From the NCBI RefSeq assembly GCF_006715165.1, contig NZ_VFMS01000001.1, forward strand, positions 3,100,001 to 3,164,000: a stretch of 64,000 nucleotides of DNA, read 5' to 3'. The notes under the pieces are model-generated. The model was not told where the DNA came from. It worked only from the letters and a program-made list of their open reading frames with translations, and searched no databases. Below are positions 35,673 to 44,447 of the stretch, piece after piece. The stretch's first letter is position 1, and every line of letters begins with the position of its first letter. The stretch is from Arthrobacter sp. SLBN-122. GTDB lineage: Bacteria; Actinomycetota; Actinomycetes; Actinomycetales; Micrococcaceae. Position numbers and translations under genes: made by a program.

Positions 35673-36218
35673 ATGCAGTATCCAGCCACACACCTGGTGG
35701 TCATGGGCGTCGCCGGTTCCGGCAAATCCACCCTGGCAGCTGCCTTGTCCCAACAGTTGGGATGGGCCTGTGCCGAAGCGGATGAATTCCACCCGGAAGC
35801 GAACATCACCAAGATGAGCCAGGGCATTGCCCTCCAGGATGAGGACCGCTGGCCCTGGCTTGAGGAGATCCGCAGCTGGATGACCGCTCAGGCTGCTGCC
35901 GGCAAGAGCACCGTCCTCACCTGCTCCGCGCTTAAGCGAGGCTACCGTGAGCTGCTCTCCGGCGCCGAAGGCCGGGTCATCTTCCTCCACCTCGACGGCG
36001 GTCCGGACCTGATCAGCCAGCGGATGCAGGGGCGCGTGGGCCACTTCATGCCGCCCACCCTGCTGCCCAGCCAGCTGGCAACCCTTGAGCCACTCAGCCA
36101 GGAAGAGCTGGACGCAGGCAGCCTCCGCCTCGACATCTCGCGCTCACCCGAAGAGCTGGTCGCCGTCGTCGTGCGGGCCCTCAACCTCCCCTCCGGCCAA
36201 GCGCCCACAGCGTCCTGA
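35673..36218 (+). CDS. gntK: Gluconokinase
   Basis: 181 residues from ATG 35673, chosen because GGAGG ends six bases before it. P-loop MGVAGSGKST near residue 11, the gluconate-binding EADEFHPEANITKMSQG, DEDRWPWLEEI and ALKRGYRELLSG are diagnostic of thermosensitive-type GntK. It phosphorylates D-gluconate to 6-phosphogluconate, feeding the pentose phosphate pathway. The permease gntP follows 36 bases downstream in the same operon. Confidence 0.95.
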   Translation: MQYPATHLVVMGVAGSGKSTLAAALSQQLGWACAEADEFHPEANITKMSQGIALQDEDRWPWLEEIRSWMTAQAAAGKSTVLTCSALKRGYRELLSGAEGRVIFLHLDGGPDLISQRMQGRVGHFMPPTLLPSQLATLEPLSQEELDAGSLRLDISRSPEELVAVVVRALNLPSGQAPTAS

Positions 36219-36254
36219 CCCTCCCATTCCCCAACCCTGTTTCAAAGGAGAACC

Positions 36255-37658
36255 ATGACCATCGAAGGATGGACCCAGACAATGGGCGCAGGCCCCCTGC
36301 TGCTCATCGCCGCGGCGGCAATTCTTGTGCTGCTGTTCCTGATCATCCGGCTGCGGATGCACGCCCTGATCGCCCTGATCCTCATCAGCCTCGCCACCGC
36401 CTTCGCCACCGGCATCCCCGCCAACCAGGTGGTCCCGGTCCTGGTCAACGGCTTCGGCACCACCCTGGGAACGGTGGCACTGCTGGTGGGCCTGGGCGCC
36501 ATGCTGGGCCGGATCGTGGAAACCAGCGGCGGCGCCAAGGTGCTGGCCGATTACCTGATCGGCGTCTTCGGTGAAAAGCGCGCGCCGTTCGCACTGGGCC
36601 TGGCTTCGCTGATCTTTGGCTTCCCCATCTTCTTCGACGCCGGCCTGGTGGTCATGCTGCCGGTGGTCTTCGCCGTCGCCCACCGCCTGGGCGGGGGAGT
36701 GCTGCGCTACGGGCTCCCCGCGGCCGGCGCCTTCTCGGTGATGCACATCTTCCTGCCGCCGCACCCGGGTCCGGTCTCCGCCGCGGCCTTCTTCGACGCC
36801 AACATCGGCCTGGTGCTGATCGCCGGCCTCATCACCGCAATCCCCACCTGGTACGTCACCGCCTACCTGTACGGCCTGTACACCGGCCGGAAGCTGGTCC
36901 TCCCGGTTCCCGAAATCCTGGGCCATGCCAGTGCCGACGCCGAGGCCCACCCGCCGAGGTTCCGCACCATCATCGGGCTGCTGCTCCTGCCGCTGGTGCT
37001 GATCTTCCTCAACACGGGACTGAACACCCTGGCCTCCTCCGGCGCCCTGGATGAAGTCGTCAAGAAGGAACAGTGGTTCCAGATCCTGCGCACCATCGGT
37101 GAAACCCCCGTGGCGCTGCTGATCGCCGTGCTCGCGGCACTGTTCGTGCTCGGTACCCGCCGCGGCCGCGACGCCGGGGCCCTGGAGCAGCTGCTCGAAT
37201 CCTCCCTGGGGCCGGTCTGCTCGGTCATCCTGATCACCGGCGCCGGCGGCATGTTCGGCGGCGTCCTGCGCACCTCCGGCATCGGCAAGGCGCTGGCGGA
37301 TGTCCTGGGCAACCTGGGCATCCCGCTGATACTGGCCGGATTCCTGATCTCCGCCATCCTGCGCATCGCCCAGGGCTCAGCCACTGTGGCCCTGACAACC
37401 ACCGCCGGCCTCATTGCCCCCGCCGTGGCAGCGGGCGGCCTGAACGGCATGCAGATTGCCGCCATGGTGATCGCCGTCGCCGCCGGATCCGTGGTGGTCT
37501 CCCACGTCAACGACTCCGGCTTCTGGCTGGTGGGCCGGTTCTTCGGGATGGACGTCAAGACCACGCTGAAGACCTGGACCGTGATGGAAACCCTGATCGG
37601 CGTGATGGGCTTCGCCATCGCCGCTGCCATCTTCCTGGTGGCCGGTGTGGCGGGCTGA
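36255..37658 (+). CDS. gntP: Gluconate permease, GntP family
   Basis: 467 residues, 12-14 membrane helices. GntP signatures: FGFPIFFDAGLVVMLPV, HIFLPPHPGPVSAAAFFDAN, RIAQGSATVALTTTAGLIAP and VSHVNDSGFWLVGRFFGM. It imports gluconate by proton symport. The gene follows gntK and ends with a strong hairpin (37674-37716), and the whole unit faces the divergent gntR repressor. Confidence 0.95.
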   Translation: MTIEGWTQTMGAGPLLLIAAAAILVLLFLIIRLRMHALIALILISLATAFATGIPANQVVPVLVNGFGTTLGTVALLVGLGAMLGRIVETSGGAKVLADYLIGVFGEKRAPFALGLASLIFGFPIFFDAGLVVMLPVVFAVAHRLGGGVLRYGLPAAGAFSVMHIFLPPHPGPVSAAAFFDANIGLVLIAGLITAIPTWYVTAYLYGLYTGRKLVLPVPEILGHASADAEAHPPRFRTIIGLLLLPLVLIFLNTGLNTLASSGALDEVVKKEQWFQILRTIGETPVALLIAVLAALFVLGTRRGRDAGALEQLLESSLGPVCSVILITGAGGMFGGVLRTSGIGKALADVLGNLGIPLILAGFLISAILRIAQGSATVALTTTAGLIAPAVAAGGLNGMQIAAMVIAVAAGSVVVSHVNDSGFWLVGRFFGMDVKTTLKTWTVMETLIGVMGFAIAAAIFLVAGVAG

Positions 37659-37673
37659 CGCTTCACGCTCAGT

Positions 37674-37716
37674 GGCGGCGGGGGCGGCTGGTGGGAACAC
37701 CGGCCGCCCCGCCGTC
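37674..37716 (+). terminator. Terminator after gntP
   Basis: GGCGGCGGGGGCGGC (37674-37688) pairs with GCCGCCCCGCCGTC (37703-37716) almost completely, followed by GTTGTT. It lies 15 bases after the gntP stop. Confidence 0.7.
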
Positions 37717-37772
37717 GTTGTTCCCCTTGGCGTGCTTTCCCTATGCGCCGCCCGCCAAGCAAAGGACACCCC

Positions 37773-38597
37773 TTGACTCCTCGCACCATCGTGATCACCG
37801 GCGCCAGCGACGGCATTGGAGCGGCAGCCGCACGGACGCTGGCCAAGGCAGGGGAGCAGGTGGTCGTCGTCGGCCGTTCCGCCGAAAAGACCCGCACCCT
37901 GGCGGGGGAGATCGGTGCAGACTTCTACCTCGCCGACTTCGCAGACCTGGCGCAGGTGCGTGAACTCGCCGCCAAACTCGAGGAAAAGTACCCCCGGATC
38001 GATGTGTTGGCCAACAACGCCGGCGGCATCATGGGCAGGCGCACACTCACCGTGGACGGCAACGAATCGACATTCCAGGTCAACCACCTGGCGCCATTCC
38101 TGCTGACCACGCTCCTCATGGACACGCTCACCGCAAGCAAGGCCAAGGTGGTCAACACCTCCAGCGCCGCCAACAACTTCGGCAAGCTTGACCTGTTCGA
38201 CCTCACCGCCGAGTACGGCTACAGCACCAACCGCGCCTACGGCACAGGCAAGCTGGCCAACATCCTCTTCACGTCCGAGCTGCACCGCCGCTTCCATGAC
38301 CAGGGAATTACGACGGCGGCGTTCCACCCCGGCGTCGTCCGCACCAACTTCGCGGCAGAGTCGGGGAGCCCGTGGCGGCACGCGTACACCACCCTGCTGA
38401 ACCGCTTCATGCTCAGCCCCGACCAGGGCGCCGACACCATGCTCTGGCTCATCAACGGCACTCCCGGCACGGACTGGATTTCCGGCGCCTACTACGCCAA
38501 GCGCGCCCTGGCAAAGGCCAACCCGCAGGCGTACGACGCCGAGCTGGCCCGCGGACTGTGGGAGAAGAGCGAAGAGCTGGTCAAGGCGTTCGTCTAG
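37773..38597 (+). CDS. Short-chain dehydrogenase (retinol-dehydrogenase-like)
   Basis: 274 residues from TTG 37773, chosen because AAAGGA lies just upstream; an in-frame ATG at 37743 would add ten residues without a ribosome site. Rossmann ITGASDGIGAAAA, NNAGGIMGRR, catalytic NTSSAAN and YGTGKLAN (Tyr-x-x-x-Lys with Gly in place of the usual Ser). VVGRS after strand 2 suggests NADP(H). Resembles the eukaryotic-type RDH/WWOX group. Substrate unknown; no linked pathway gene. Confidence 0.85.
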   Translation: MTPRTIVITGASDGIGAAAARTLAKAGEQVVVVGRSAEKTRTLAGEIGADFYLADFADLAQVRELAAKLEEKYPRIDVLANNAGGIMGRRTLTVDGNESTFQVNHLAPFLLTTLLMDTLTASKAKVVNTSSAANNFGKLDLFDLTAEYGYSTNRAYGTGKLANILFTSELHRRFHDQGITTAAFHPGVVRTNFAAESGSPWRHAYTTLLNRFMLSPDQGADTMLWLINGTPGTDWISGAYYAKRALAKANPQAYDAELARGLWEKSEELVKAFV

Positions 38598-38599
38598 CC

Positions 38600-39391
38600 C
38601 TACCGCTCGCAGGCCAGGCCATCGTGGTCAGCGTCCAGCCCATAGATGTCGCTGCCAATAACCTGGATGGGACCGCGGACGTAAGCCGGCCCGTTACCGC
38701 TTCCCCCGGCGCAGTCCACATCGGAGGCGATGGGAACGCAGCCTGAATAGTTCGGGTCGCAGCCCGGGTTGGTGCCCGGAACGGCAGGCGCAACGGGAGC
38801 CGGAGGCGCAGCGGCCCTTGCGGCCGCATCCGCCGCTGCTTTCTGAGCGGCGGCCTGTGCTGCCGCAGCCTCCTGGGCGGCCTTTACTTCGGCTGCCTGC
38901 CGGGCAGCGGCCTCTGCAGCGGCTGCGTCAGCGGCAGCTTTGTCCGCCGCGGCTTTGTCGGCTGCCGCCTTATCTGCTGCCGCCTTATCTGCAGCTGCCT
39001 TGTCCGCGGCTGCCTTCGCTGCGGCAGCGGCCGCCAGCTTCTCCGTGACCCGCTTGGACTGCGCGGCGTCCAGCCACACCAGCCTGCCGGATTCATCCTT
39101 GGTACAGACATAGGTGGTGCCGGCGGAAACCCGCTGCGCATTCGCGGTGGTGCAGGGCGTATCGGCAACGGGTGCCGCCGTAGGTGTTGCGGTGGCAGTT
39201 TCGCTGGCGGGGCCGGCAGCGGCGGTCAGCGAGGCCTGGGGTGCGCCGCAACCTGCCAGCAGGAGCGCGACGGCGGCAGAGGCCCCGGCGGTCAGCGCTT
39301 TGTTGGTGCCCTTCCGCCAGGCAGACCCGGCGCTCAGCGCGTCTTCCTGCTGGCGGATGCGGGGTGCGGAAGGGCTGTGAATTTCAGGCAT
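38600..39391 (-). CDS. Excalibur-domain lipoprotein with (AAADK) repeats
   Basis: 263 residues from ATG 39391; the open frame extends to 39556 but that part is unlike a protein start. Lipobox LLLAGC at about residue 47, a Cys-containing domain (PCTTANAQRVSAGTTYVC), then a helical Ala-rich spacer with five consecutive AAADK units followed by degenerate AAA-x repeats, a Pro-rich hinge, and a C-terminal excalibur motif LDADHDGLACE that binds calcium. It is probably a cell-wall-spanning lipoprotein. The stop lies 2 bases past the convergent SDR gene's stop. Confidence 0.8.
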   Translation of the reverse strand: MPEIHSPSAPRIRQQEDALSAGSAWRKGTNKALTAGASAAVALLLAGCGAPQASLTAAAGPASETATATPTAAPVADTPCTTANAQRVSAGTTYVCTKDESGRLVWLDAAQSKRVTEKLAAAAAAKAAADKAAADKAAADKAAADKAAADKAAADAAAAEAAARQAAEVKAAQEAAAAQAAAQKAAADAAARAAAPPAPVAPAVPGTNPGCDPNYSGCVPIASDVDCAGGSGNGPAYVRGPIQVIGSDIYGLDADHDGLACER

Positions 39392-39637
39392 GGTTCCCCC
39401 AAATGCGTGTGCTGGATGCGGATTGCACGGCCAGCGTAGCCACGGCCGCGTGGCCGGAACCGGGTGAAGCGCAAATCTTGACGCATTCCTTCGCCAACCC
39501 TGCAGCTTCCGGCTTTGTCCTGCACGCCATGACCGGATTGCGTCACTTATCGGCACTTTCCGGTCAGCCCTCCCCGAAGAGAAGGGCGCCCGCTCCCGCG
39601 GAGGCGTAAAAGTCGCGCATTTACGGCACCGTGGGCC

Positions 39638-41047
39638 TCAGCCCTGCCGCGCCAGCACCTCGCCGATCACCCGCGCACCCTCTGGATAGGCGCCCGGATT
39701 CGGGCCCGAGTAATTAAGCCGGATGAAGGCGCCGGCGGGTTCGGCCGGGAACCATTCCGTGCCGGCGGCGATGATTACCCCGGCATCCTCACAGTCGCGC
39801 ACCAGACGCGGAAGGTCCGTGGCGTCCGGGAGGCGCAGCCACAGGTTCAGTCCGCCCTTGGGCAGGGCATCGATGTGCGCCTGGGGGACGTGTTCGCGGA
39901 TGCTGGCGGCCAGCAGGTCGCGGCGTGACTGGAGCTGCTGGCGGAGGCTTCGCAGGTGCGTCTGCCACCCGGGCTGCGTCACCACGTCCAGCGCGGCGGC
40001 CTGCAGGAGCCCGCTGACGTACATCGACTCGGCGGCCCGCTGGCCCAGGATGCGTTCCCGCGCCGGTCCCCGGACAACCACCGCGGCAATCCGGATGGCG
40101 GTGGAAACACTCTTGGTCAGGGACCTGATGTACACCACGTGCCCGGAATCGTCCCGGGTTGCCAGCGGAACAGGGTGCGAGGTGATGCCGAAATCGTGGG
40201 CCCAGTCGTCCTCCACCAGGAAGGCGCCATGGCGGCGGGCCACGTCCAGGATCTCGTCGCCACGGCCTGCCTCCCACTGCGCCCCGGTGGGATTGGAATA
40301 GTTGGGCTGCACGTAGAACGCCCGGGCGCCGGTCTCGGCAAAGGCGCGGTCCACGTCCGCGGGGTCAGGCCCGTCCGGACCGGTGGGCACCGGAACCACC
40401 CGCACCCCGGTCTGGGCGGCGGCAAGGATGGCGCCCCAGTACGACGGCGACTCAATAAGCAGGGGCTGTCCCGCGCCCACCAGCGCACGGAAGATGGAGC
40501 TCAGCCCGCTCTGGCTTCCCGGCAGCACCACCACGTCATTCGGGGTGGGAGGGGTGATCCCCACGGGGGTGGCCAGTCCCAGTTCCTGCGCGAACCATTG
40601 CTGCAGCTCGGGCATGCCGGCGGCCGGCGGCCGCGACAGGGCGGCATCGCCACGGGCAGCACGCGTCAGCGCGGCGCGGACCAGCCGCTCCGGCAGCAGT
40701 TCCCGGTCCGGGTAGCCGGAATGGAACCAGATGGCATCGCCGGGAACGTTGCGCATGGTGCCTGACGACGACGGCAGTGGGGACGACGGCGACCTCAGCG
40801 CAGCCGTTTGCCAGCCATAGTCCGAGGGGCGTGCCGTGCGCACGGCACGGACGAACGTCCCAACCCCGGGCCGGCTTTCGACCAGCCCTTGGGCCGTCAA
40901 CGCCTGCAGCGCCTTCTGCACTGTGATCGGGCTGGCCTGGTACTCGGCCACGAGCTGCCGGGTGGACGGCAGTTGGGCTCCCGGAGCCGCGCCCGCGATC
41001 CATTTCCGGAGTGCCGCGACAATCCGCGAACTGCTATCGTTATTCAT
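39638..41047 (-). CDS. MocR-type regulator (GntR HTH fused to aminotransferase)
   Basis: 469 residues from ATG 41047. GntR winged helix at the N-terminus (GAQLPSTRQLVAEYQASPIT), linker, then a fold-type I aminotransferase domain with PLP Lys in YIRSLTKSV and NYSNPTG, VEDDWAHDF, YIQ-type motifs. MocR proteins sense PLP and an amine and control linked metabolic or transport genes. Its start codon overlaps the divergent EamA start on the opposite strand, and TACTAT lies eight bases before its ATG, suggesting leaderless mRNA. It probably controls the EamA exporter and perhaps itself. Confidence 0.88.
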   Translation of the reverse strand: MNNDSSSRIVAALRKWIAGAAPGAQLPSTRQLVAEYQASPITVQKALQALTAQGLVESRPGVGTFVRAVRTARPSDYGWQTAALRSPSSPLPSSSGTMRNVPGDAIWFHSGYPDRELLPERLVRAALTRAARGDAALSRPPAAGMPELQQWFAQELGLATPVGITPPTPNDVVVLPGSQSGLSSIFRALVGAGQPLLIESPSYWGAILAAAQTGVRVVPVPTGPDGPDPADVDRAFAETGARAFYVQPNYSNPTGAQWEAGRGDEILDVARRHGAFLVEDDWAHDFGITSHPVPLATRDDSGHVVYIRSLTKSVSTAIRIAAVVVRGPARERILGQRAAESMYVSGLLQAAALDVVTQPGWQTHLRSLRQQLQSRRDLLAASIREHVPQAHIDALPKGGLNLWLRLPDATDLPRLVRDCEDAGVIIAAGTEWFPAEPAGAFIRLNYSGPNPGAYPEGARVIGEVLARQG

Positions 41048-41975
41048 GAAAGAACATAGTAGCGCTACTGTCCTGAGCGGCCCAGTGATACTGCCGGGAA
41101 AAGCCACCGGAATCGGGTGGGGCCTGCTGGGCGTGGCAGCCTTCTCCTTCACCGTTCCCTTCACCCGCGTGGCCGTCGCCGGCATCCCGCCGCTGTTCAT
41201 CGGCTCCGGCCGGGCCGTCGTGGCCGCTGTTCTTGCGGTTGCAGCACTTGCCATCACCCGCCAGCGGCTGCCGCAACCGCGCACTTGGCTGCGCCTGGCG
41301 CTCGTGGCCGCGGGCGTCGTCGTCGGCTTTCCGCTGTTGACGTCCTACGCGCTTACCGCAGTCCCAGCGGGGCACGGGGCCGTGGTGATCGCCCTCCTGC
41401 CGGCCGCCACGGCAACGGTGGCGGTCCTGCGCTCCGGCGAGCGGCCCCCGGCCGTCTTCTGGGGCGTGATGGCGCTCGGCTCGCTGGCGGCGGTCTCCTT
41501 CGCCTTCCTGCAGTCCGGCGGTGTGGGGCACCTGCACTGGGCCGACCTCCTGCTGCTCGGCGCCGTTGCCTGCGCCGCGGTGGGGTACGCCGAGGGTGGC
41601 CTGCTGGCGCGCCAGCTTGGCTCCTGGCAGACCATCGCCTGGGCGTTGGTCCTTGCCGCCCCGGCCATGCTGGTCCTGGCCGTGCTCTCCGTCCTGGACC
41701 AGCCGCCGTCGGCCACGCCCGTCCAGTGGGCGGCCTTCGCCTACCTCGCCGTGGTCAGCATGTTCCTGGGCTTCTTCGCCTGGTACCGCGGACTGGCCAT
41801 CGGGCCCATGGCGCAGGTGAGCCAGATCCAGCTGCTCCAGCCCGTCCTCAGCATCTGCTGGGCCGCGCTCCTGCTGGGGGAAGCGCTCACCTGGACCACC
41901 CTCATCGGCGCCCTTGCCGTCCTCCTCTGCGCCGCCGCGGCGGTCCGCGTCCGGCTCAACCACCCTGCCCCTTAA
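41046..41975 (+). CDS. EamA-family transporter
   Basis: 309 residues from ATG 41046, with ten membrane helices and two EamA repeats (GWGLLGVAAFSFTVPFTRVAV, LALVAAGVVVGFPLLTSYAL; second half beginning around LHWADLLLLGAVAC). EamA/DMT proteins export amino acids and related metabolites. A GTG at 41085 is an alternative start. It is divergent from a MocR regulator with overlapping starts, a common pairing for MocR-controlled exporters. The PaiB-like gene follows 17 bases downstream. Confidence 0.82.
   Translation: MKEHSSATVLSGPVILPGKATGIGWGLLGVAAFSFTVPFTRVAVAGIPPLFIGSGRAVVAAVLAVAALAITRQRLPQPRTWLRLALVAAGVVVGFPLLTSYALTAVPAGHGAVVIALLPAATATVAVLRSGERPPAVFWGVMALGSLAAVSFAFLQSGGVGHLHWADLLLLGAVACAAVGYAEGGLLARQLGSWQTIAWALVLAAPAMLVLAVLSVLDQPPSATPVQWAAFAYLAVVSMFLGFFAWYRGLAIGPMAQVSQIQLLQPVLSICWAALLLGEALTWTTLIGALAVLLCAAAAVRVRLNHPAP
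41058..41069. promoter_or_regulatory. Palindrome at the MocR/EamA junction
   Basis: AGTAGCGCTACT is a perfect 12-bp palindrome just inside the EamA start and over the presumed -10 region (TACTAT) of the MocR promoter. A MocR dimer bound here could block both genes. Inference. Confidence 0.4.
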
Positions 41976-41992
41976 CCACGAAAGGAATCCCC

Positions 41993-42616
41993 ATGTACAT
42001 TCCCGCCCACTTCGCCGCCGACCCCCAGGCCGTCCAAGACCTCCTTACGGCGCCCGGCGCGGCCAACCTGGTCACCATGACGGATCAGGGCCTGCTGGCA
42101 ACGCTGCTGCCCTTCGCCTTCAACCCGGCGGTGGGAGAGCACGGCGCGCTGCAGGCCCACATGGCAAGGAACAACCCGCAGTGGTCCGCCACGCCAACCG
42201 GCGAGGCGCTGGCCATCATCCAGGGCCCGGACGACTACATCTCGCCGTCGTGGTACGCGTCCAAGGCCGAGCACGGCCGCGTGGTCCCCACCTGGAACTA
42301 CAGCACCGCGCACGCGTACGGGGAGTTGGTGGTCCATGACGACGCCGGCTGGCTGGCCAGGCATGTCCGGCATCTGACCGGCCTGCACGAGGAGGGCCGG
42401 GAGGACCCCTGGGCCGTGGACGATGCGCCGGAGAAGTTCATTGCCGGGCAGCTGCGGGCGATCGTCGGTGTGGAACTGGTGATCACCCGGATCGAGGCGA
42501 AGGAAAAACTGAGCCAGAACCGCTCCGACGCCGACGCCCGGGGAGTGGCGGCGGGCCTCCGGGTCGGCGGGCGTGAAGCCGGCGCGGCCGCCGTCGAACG
42601 TGTGCGCGGCAGGTGA
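41993..42616 (+). CDS. PaiB-like FMN-binding negative regulator family protein
   Basis: 207 residues, AAAGGA before ATG. The family signature is strong: MYIPAHFAADPQAVQDL at the start, GLLATLLPF, AHMARNNPQW, SPSWYASKAEHGRVVPTW, and a closing EAKEKLSQNRSDADARGVA. PaiB folds like FMN-binding pyridoxamine oxidases and in Bacillus represses sporulation and protease genes; biochemical role here is unclear. It sits downstream of the EamA gene, possibly in the same MocR-controlled transcript, and converges on rlmC. Confidence 0.88.
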   Translation: MYIPAHFAADPQAVQDLLTAPGAANLVTMTDQGLLATLLPFAFNPAVGEHGALQAHMARNNPQWSATPTGEALAIIQGPDDYISPSWYASKAEHGRVVPTWNYSTAHAYGELVVHDDAGWLARHVRHLTGLHEEGREDPWAVDDAPEKFIAGQLRAIVGVELVITRIEAKEKLSQNRSDADARGVAAGLRVGGREAGAAAVERVRGR

Positions 42617-42625
42617 GCCGGGGAC

Positions 42626-43753
42626 TTAAGCAGCCCGTTCCAGCAGCACCATCACCTCGTAGTGCGTGGTCTGCGGGAACATGTCCAGGACCCGGGCGCG
42701 CCGGGCGGTGAACGACGGGAGTGCGGCCAGGTCGCGGGCCAGGGACTGCGCGTTGCAGCTGGAGTACAGCAGGTGCTGCACGTCCGACGATTCCAGCCAG
42801 CCGCACAGCTCCTTCCCGATGCCCCGCCGTGGCGGGTTCACGATCACCAGATCCGGCGACTTCTCGCTGGCAAGGGCAAACGCGGTGGCGTCACCGGCCT
42901 GGAAGTCCATTCCCTCCAGGCCGGCTTCGCCACTGCTGATGCGGGCGGACACGATCGCCTCGCTGCTGGTTTCAATGCCGGTGACGGTGCGGGCCGGGGC
43001 AGCGCTGTGCAGGGCGAAGCCGCCCACGCCGCAGTACAGGTCCCACACCGAGGCCGGTGCCAGTTCGTTGACCCACTCGCGCCCCTGCCGGTACAGGGCC
43101 GCGGCCATGTCGGTGTTGGTCTGGAAGAAGCTTTGCGGGCGCAGCTGCAGGTTGATGTCGTTGACCCGCATGTTCAGGGTGGACTGCTCCGTCAGCAGGA
43201 TCTCCCGGTCGCCTTCCAGCACGGCTTTGTGTTCCGGGTGCAGGTTGACCGAGACCACCTTTACCTGCGGCAGCGCGGCCAGCAGTTCCGGGAGGTGCTT
43301 CCGGATGCGGGGCACCGTTTGGTCCGAGCGCAGGACCAGCCGGAGCATGACCTTCCCGTCGGGAGATTCGGTAACGATGACGTGCTTGAGCTCGCCGGTC
43401 CGGCGCGGAACGTCATAAGGCGTCAGGCGGACCCGCCGGATGAAGTTCGCCAGCACAGGGAAGCAGGCCAGCAGGCCGGGGGAGCAGACACCGCACTTGC
43501 GCAGGTCCACGCCGTGGCCGTCGGCGTCGAGGATCCCGATGGTGGGGTTCTGCGCGGTTCCGCCAACCACCATTTTGGCCTTGTTGCGGAAGCCCGACTC
43601 CTGGCTCGCCACCGGCGGAAGCCATTCGAGTTCGGCGTGGCCGGACAGCAGAGCCTGGCAGTGCAGCTGCTTGCCGGCCAGCTGCTCGCCGTAGGGCCTG
43701 CCCATGTGGGTGCAGGAGCGGCAGGTGCCGGCATCAAAGTAGGAACAGCGCAT
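42626..43753 (-). CDS. rlmC: 23S rRNA (uracil-C5)-methyltransferase, RlmC type
   Basis: 375 residues. N-terminal Cys pattern for a 4Fe-4S cluster (CSYFDAGTCRSCTHMG and CGVC near residue 88), a central DLYCGVGGFALH SAM motif, IVNPPRRGIG and the catalytic Cys region LLYSSCNAQSL. It lacks a TRAM domain, as RlmC does. It methylates U747 or a neighbouring uracil of 23S rRNA. Converges with the PaiB-like gene (9-base gap). Confidence 0.92.
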   Translation of the reverse strand: MRCSYFDAGTCRSCTHMGRPYGEQLAGKQLHCQALLSGHAELEWLPPVASQESGFRNKAKMVVGGTAQNPTIGILDADGHGVDLRKCGVCSPGLLACFPVLANFIRRVRLTPYDVPRRTGELKHVIVTESPDGKVMLRLVLRSDQTVPRIRKHLPELLAALPQVKVVSVNLHPEHKAVLEGDREILLTEQSTLNMRVNDINLQLRPQSFFQTNTDMAAALYRQGREWVNELAPASVWDLYCGVGGFALHSAAPARTVTGIETSSEAIVSARISSGEAGLEGMDFQAGDATAFALASEKSPDLVIVNPPRRGIGKELCGWLESSDVQHLLYSSCNAQSLARDLAALPSFTARRARVLDMFPQTTHYEVMVLLERAA

Positions 43754-43803
43754 GACCGGACAAGTTTACCCGGTGCGCCATCCCGGCCACGACGTGAAGG
43801 TCC

Positions 43804-43833
43804 GACGCCGGCACCCGGCCAGGTGCCGGCGTC
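43804..43833. repeat. Strong hairpin between divergent rlmC and Lrp genes
   Basis: Perfect 12-bp arms GACGCCGGCACC and GGTGCCGGCGTC with a 6-nt loop (43804-43815 and 43822-43833). It sits upstream of both genes, where a terminator is not expected. It may be a relic terminator, a leader structure or a palindromic repeat element. Confidence 0.7.
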
Positions 43834-43976
43834 GCCCTTCTTCATGGCGGGGCCCTTTTCGATCCGGGTCCGTGAACCGGCCGGTTCCGGCGCCGACGTA
43901 TCATCTCTTTGTGCTTCCGTTCTGGAGCCGGGCCGACTCTCGTCTGCTGTTGGATTTCTTGCGGTGAAGGATGGAC

Positions 43977-44438
43977 ATGGAGCGGGCTAGTCTTGACCGG
44001 ATCGATCAGAGCATCCTTGCGGAGCTGACGCGCAACGCCCGGATCAGCCATGCGGAGCTGTCAGCAAAGGTGCTTCTGTCCCGGAACGCCGTGCGGCAGC
44101 GGATCGACCGCATGGAACGGCAGGGGTATATCCAGGGCTACACGGTGGTCACCGGTGCCCCCGGACAAGGGCCGGTCTCGGCCTTCCTGATGGTCTACCG
44201 GAAGGACAGGGTGCGCGGATCCGATGTGATCTCCCTGCTGCAATCCATCCCCGAAGTGGTCCTCTGCGATGTTGTCAGCGGCGACTTCGACCTGCTGGTC
44301 CGGGTGGAAGCCCGTTCCTTGGAGCGCATCCAGGAAATCTGGGAGCAGATTGCTGCCGCTCCAGGAGTGACGGACACGGTGACGGCCATGACCCTGTCCA
44401 ACTACGTCCGGCGGGGCACGGCAGTCCAGCCCACCTAG
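43977..44438 (+). CDS. Lrp/AsnC family regulator
   Basis: 153 residues from ATG 43977 (GAAGG six bases upstream; ATG 43971 is too close to it). AsnC-type HTH (ILAELTRNARISHAELSAKV followed by LSRNAVRQRIDRMERQGYI) and an RAM ligand domain (ISLLQSIPEVVLCDVVSGD). It converges on the aldehyde dehydrogenase gene. I infer it senses an amino acid and controls the adjacent homoserine-type genes; the palindrome at 47049-47061 is a candidate site. Confidence 0.88.
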   Translation: MERASLDRIDQSILAELTRNARISHAELSAKVLLSRNAVRQRIDRMERQGYIQGYTVVTGAPGQGPVSAFLMVYRKDRVRGSDVISLLQSIPEVVLCDVVSGDFDLLVRVEARSLERIQEIWEQIAAAPGVTDTVTAMTLSNYVRRGTAVQPT

Positions 44439-44447
44439 GTCCTGCTA

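Noticed and set aside
38850..39030. Regularly repeated sequence that might suggest CRISPR or VNTR locus
   Set aside because: Repeats are 15-bp codon repeats for AAADK inside a coding frame; no spacers or cas genes.
39392..39556. 55-residue extension of the excalibur lipoprotein
   Set aside because: Would put the lipobox far from the N-terminus; residues are unlike protein and ATG 39391 has a G-rich ribosome site.
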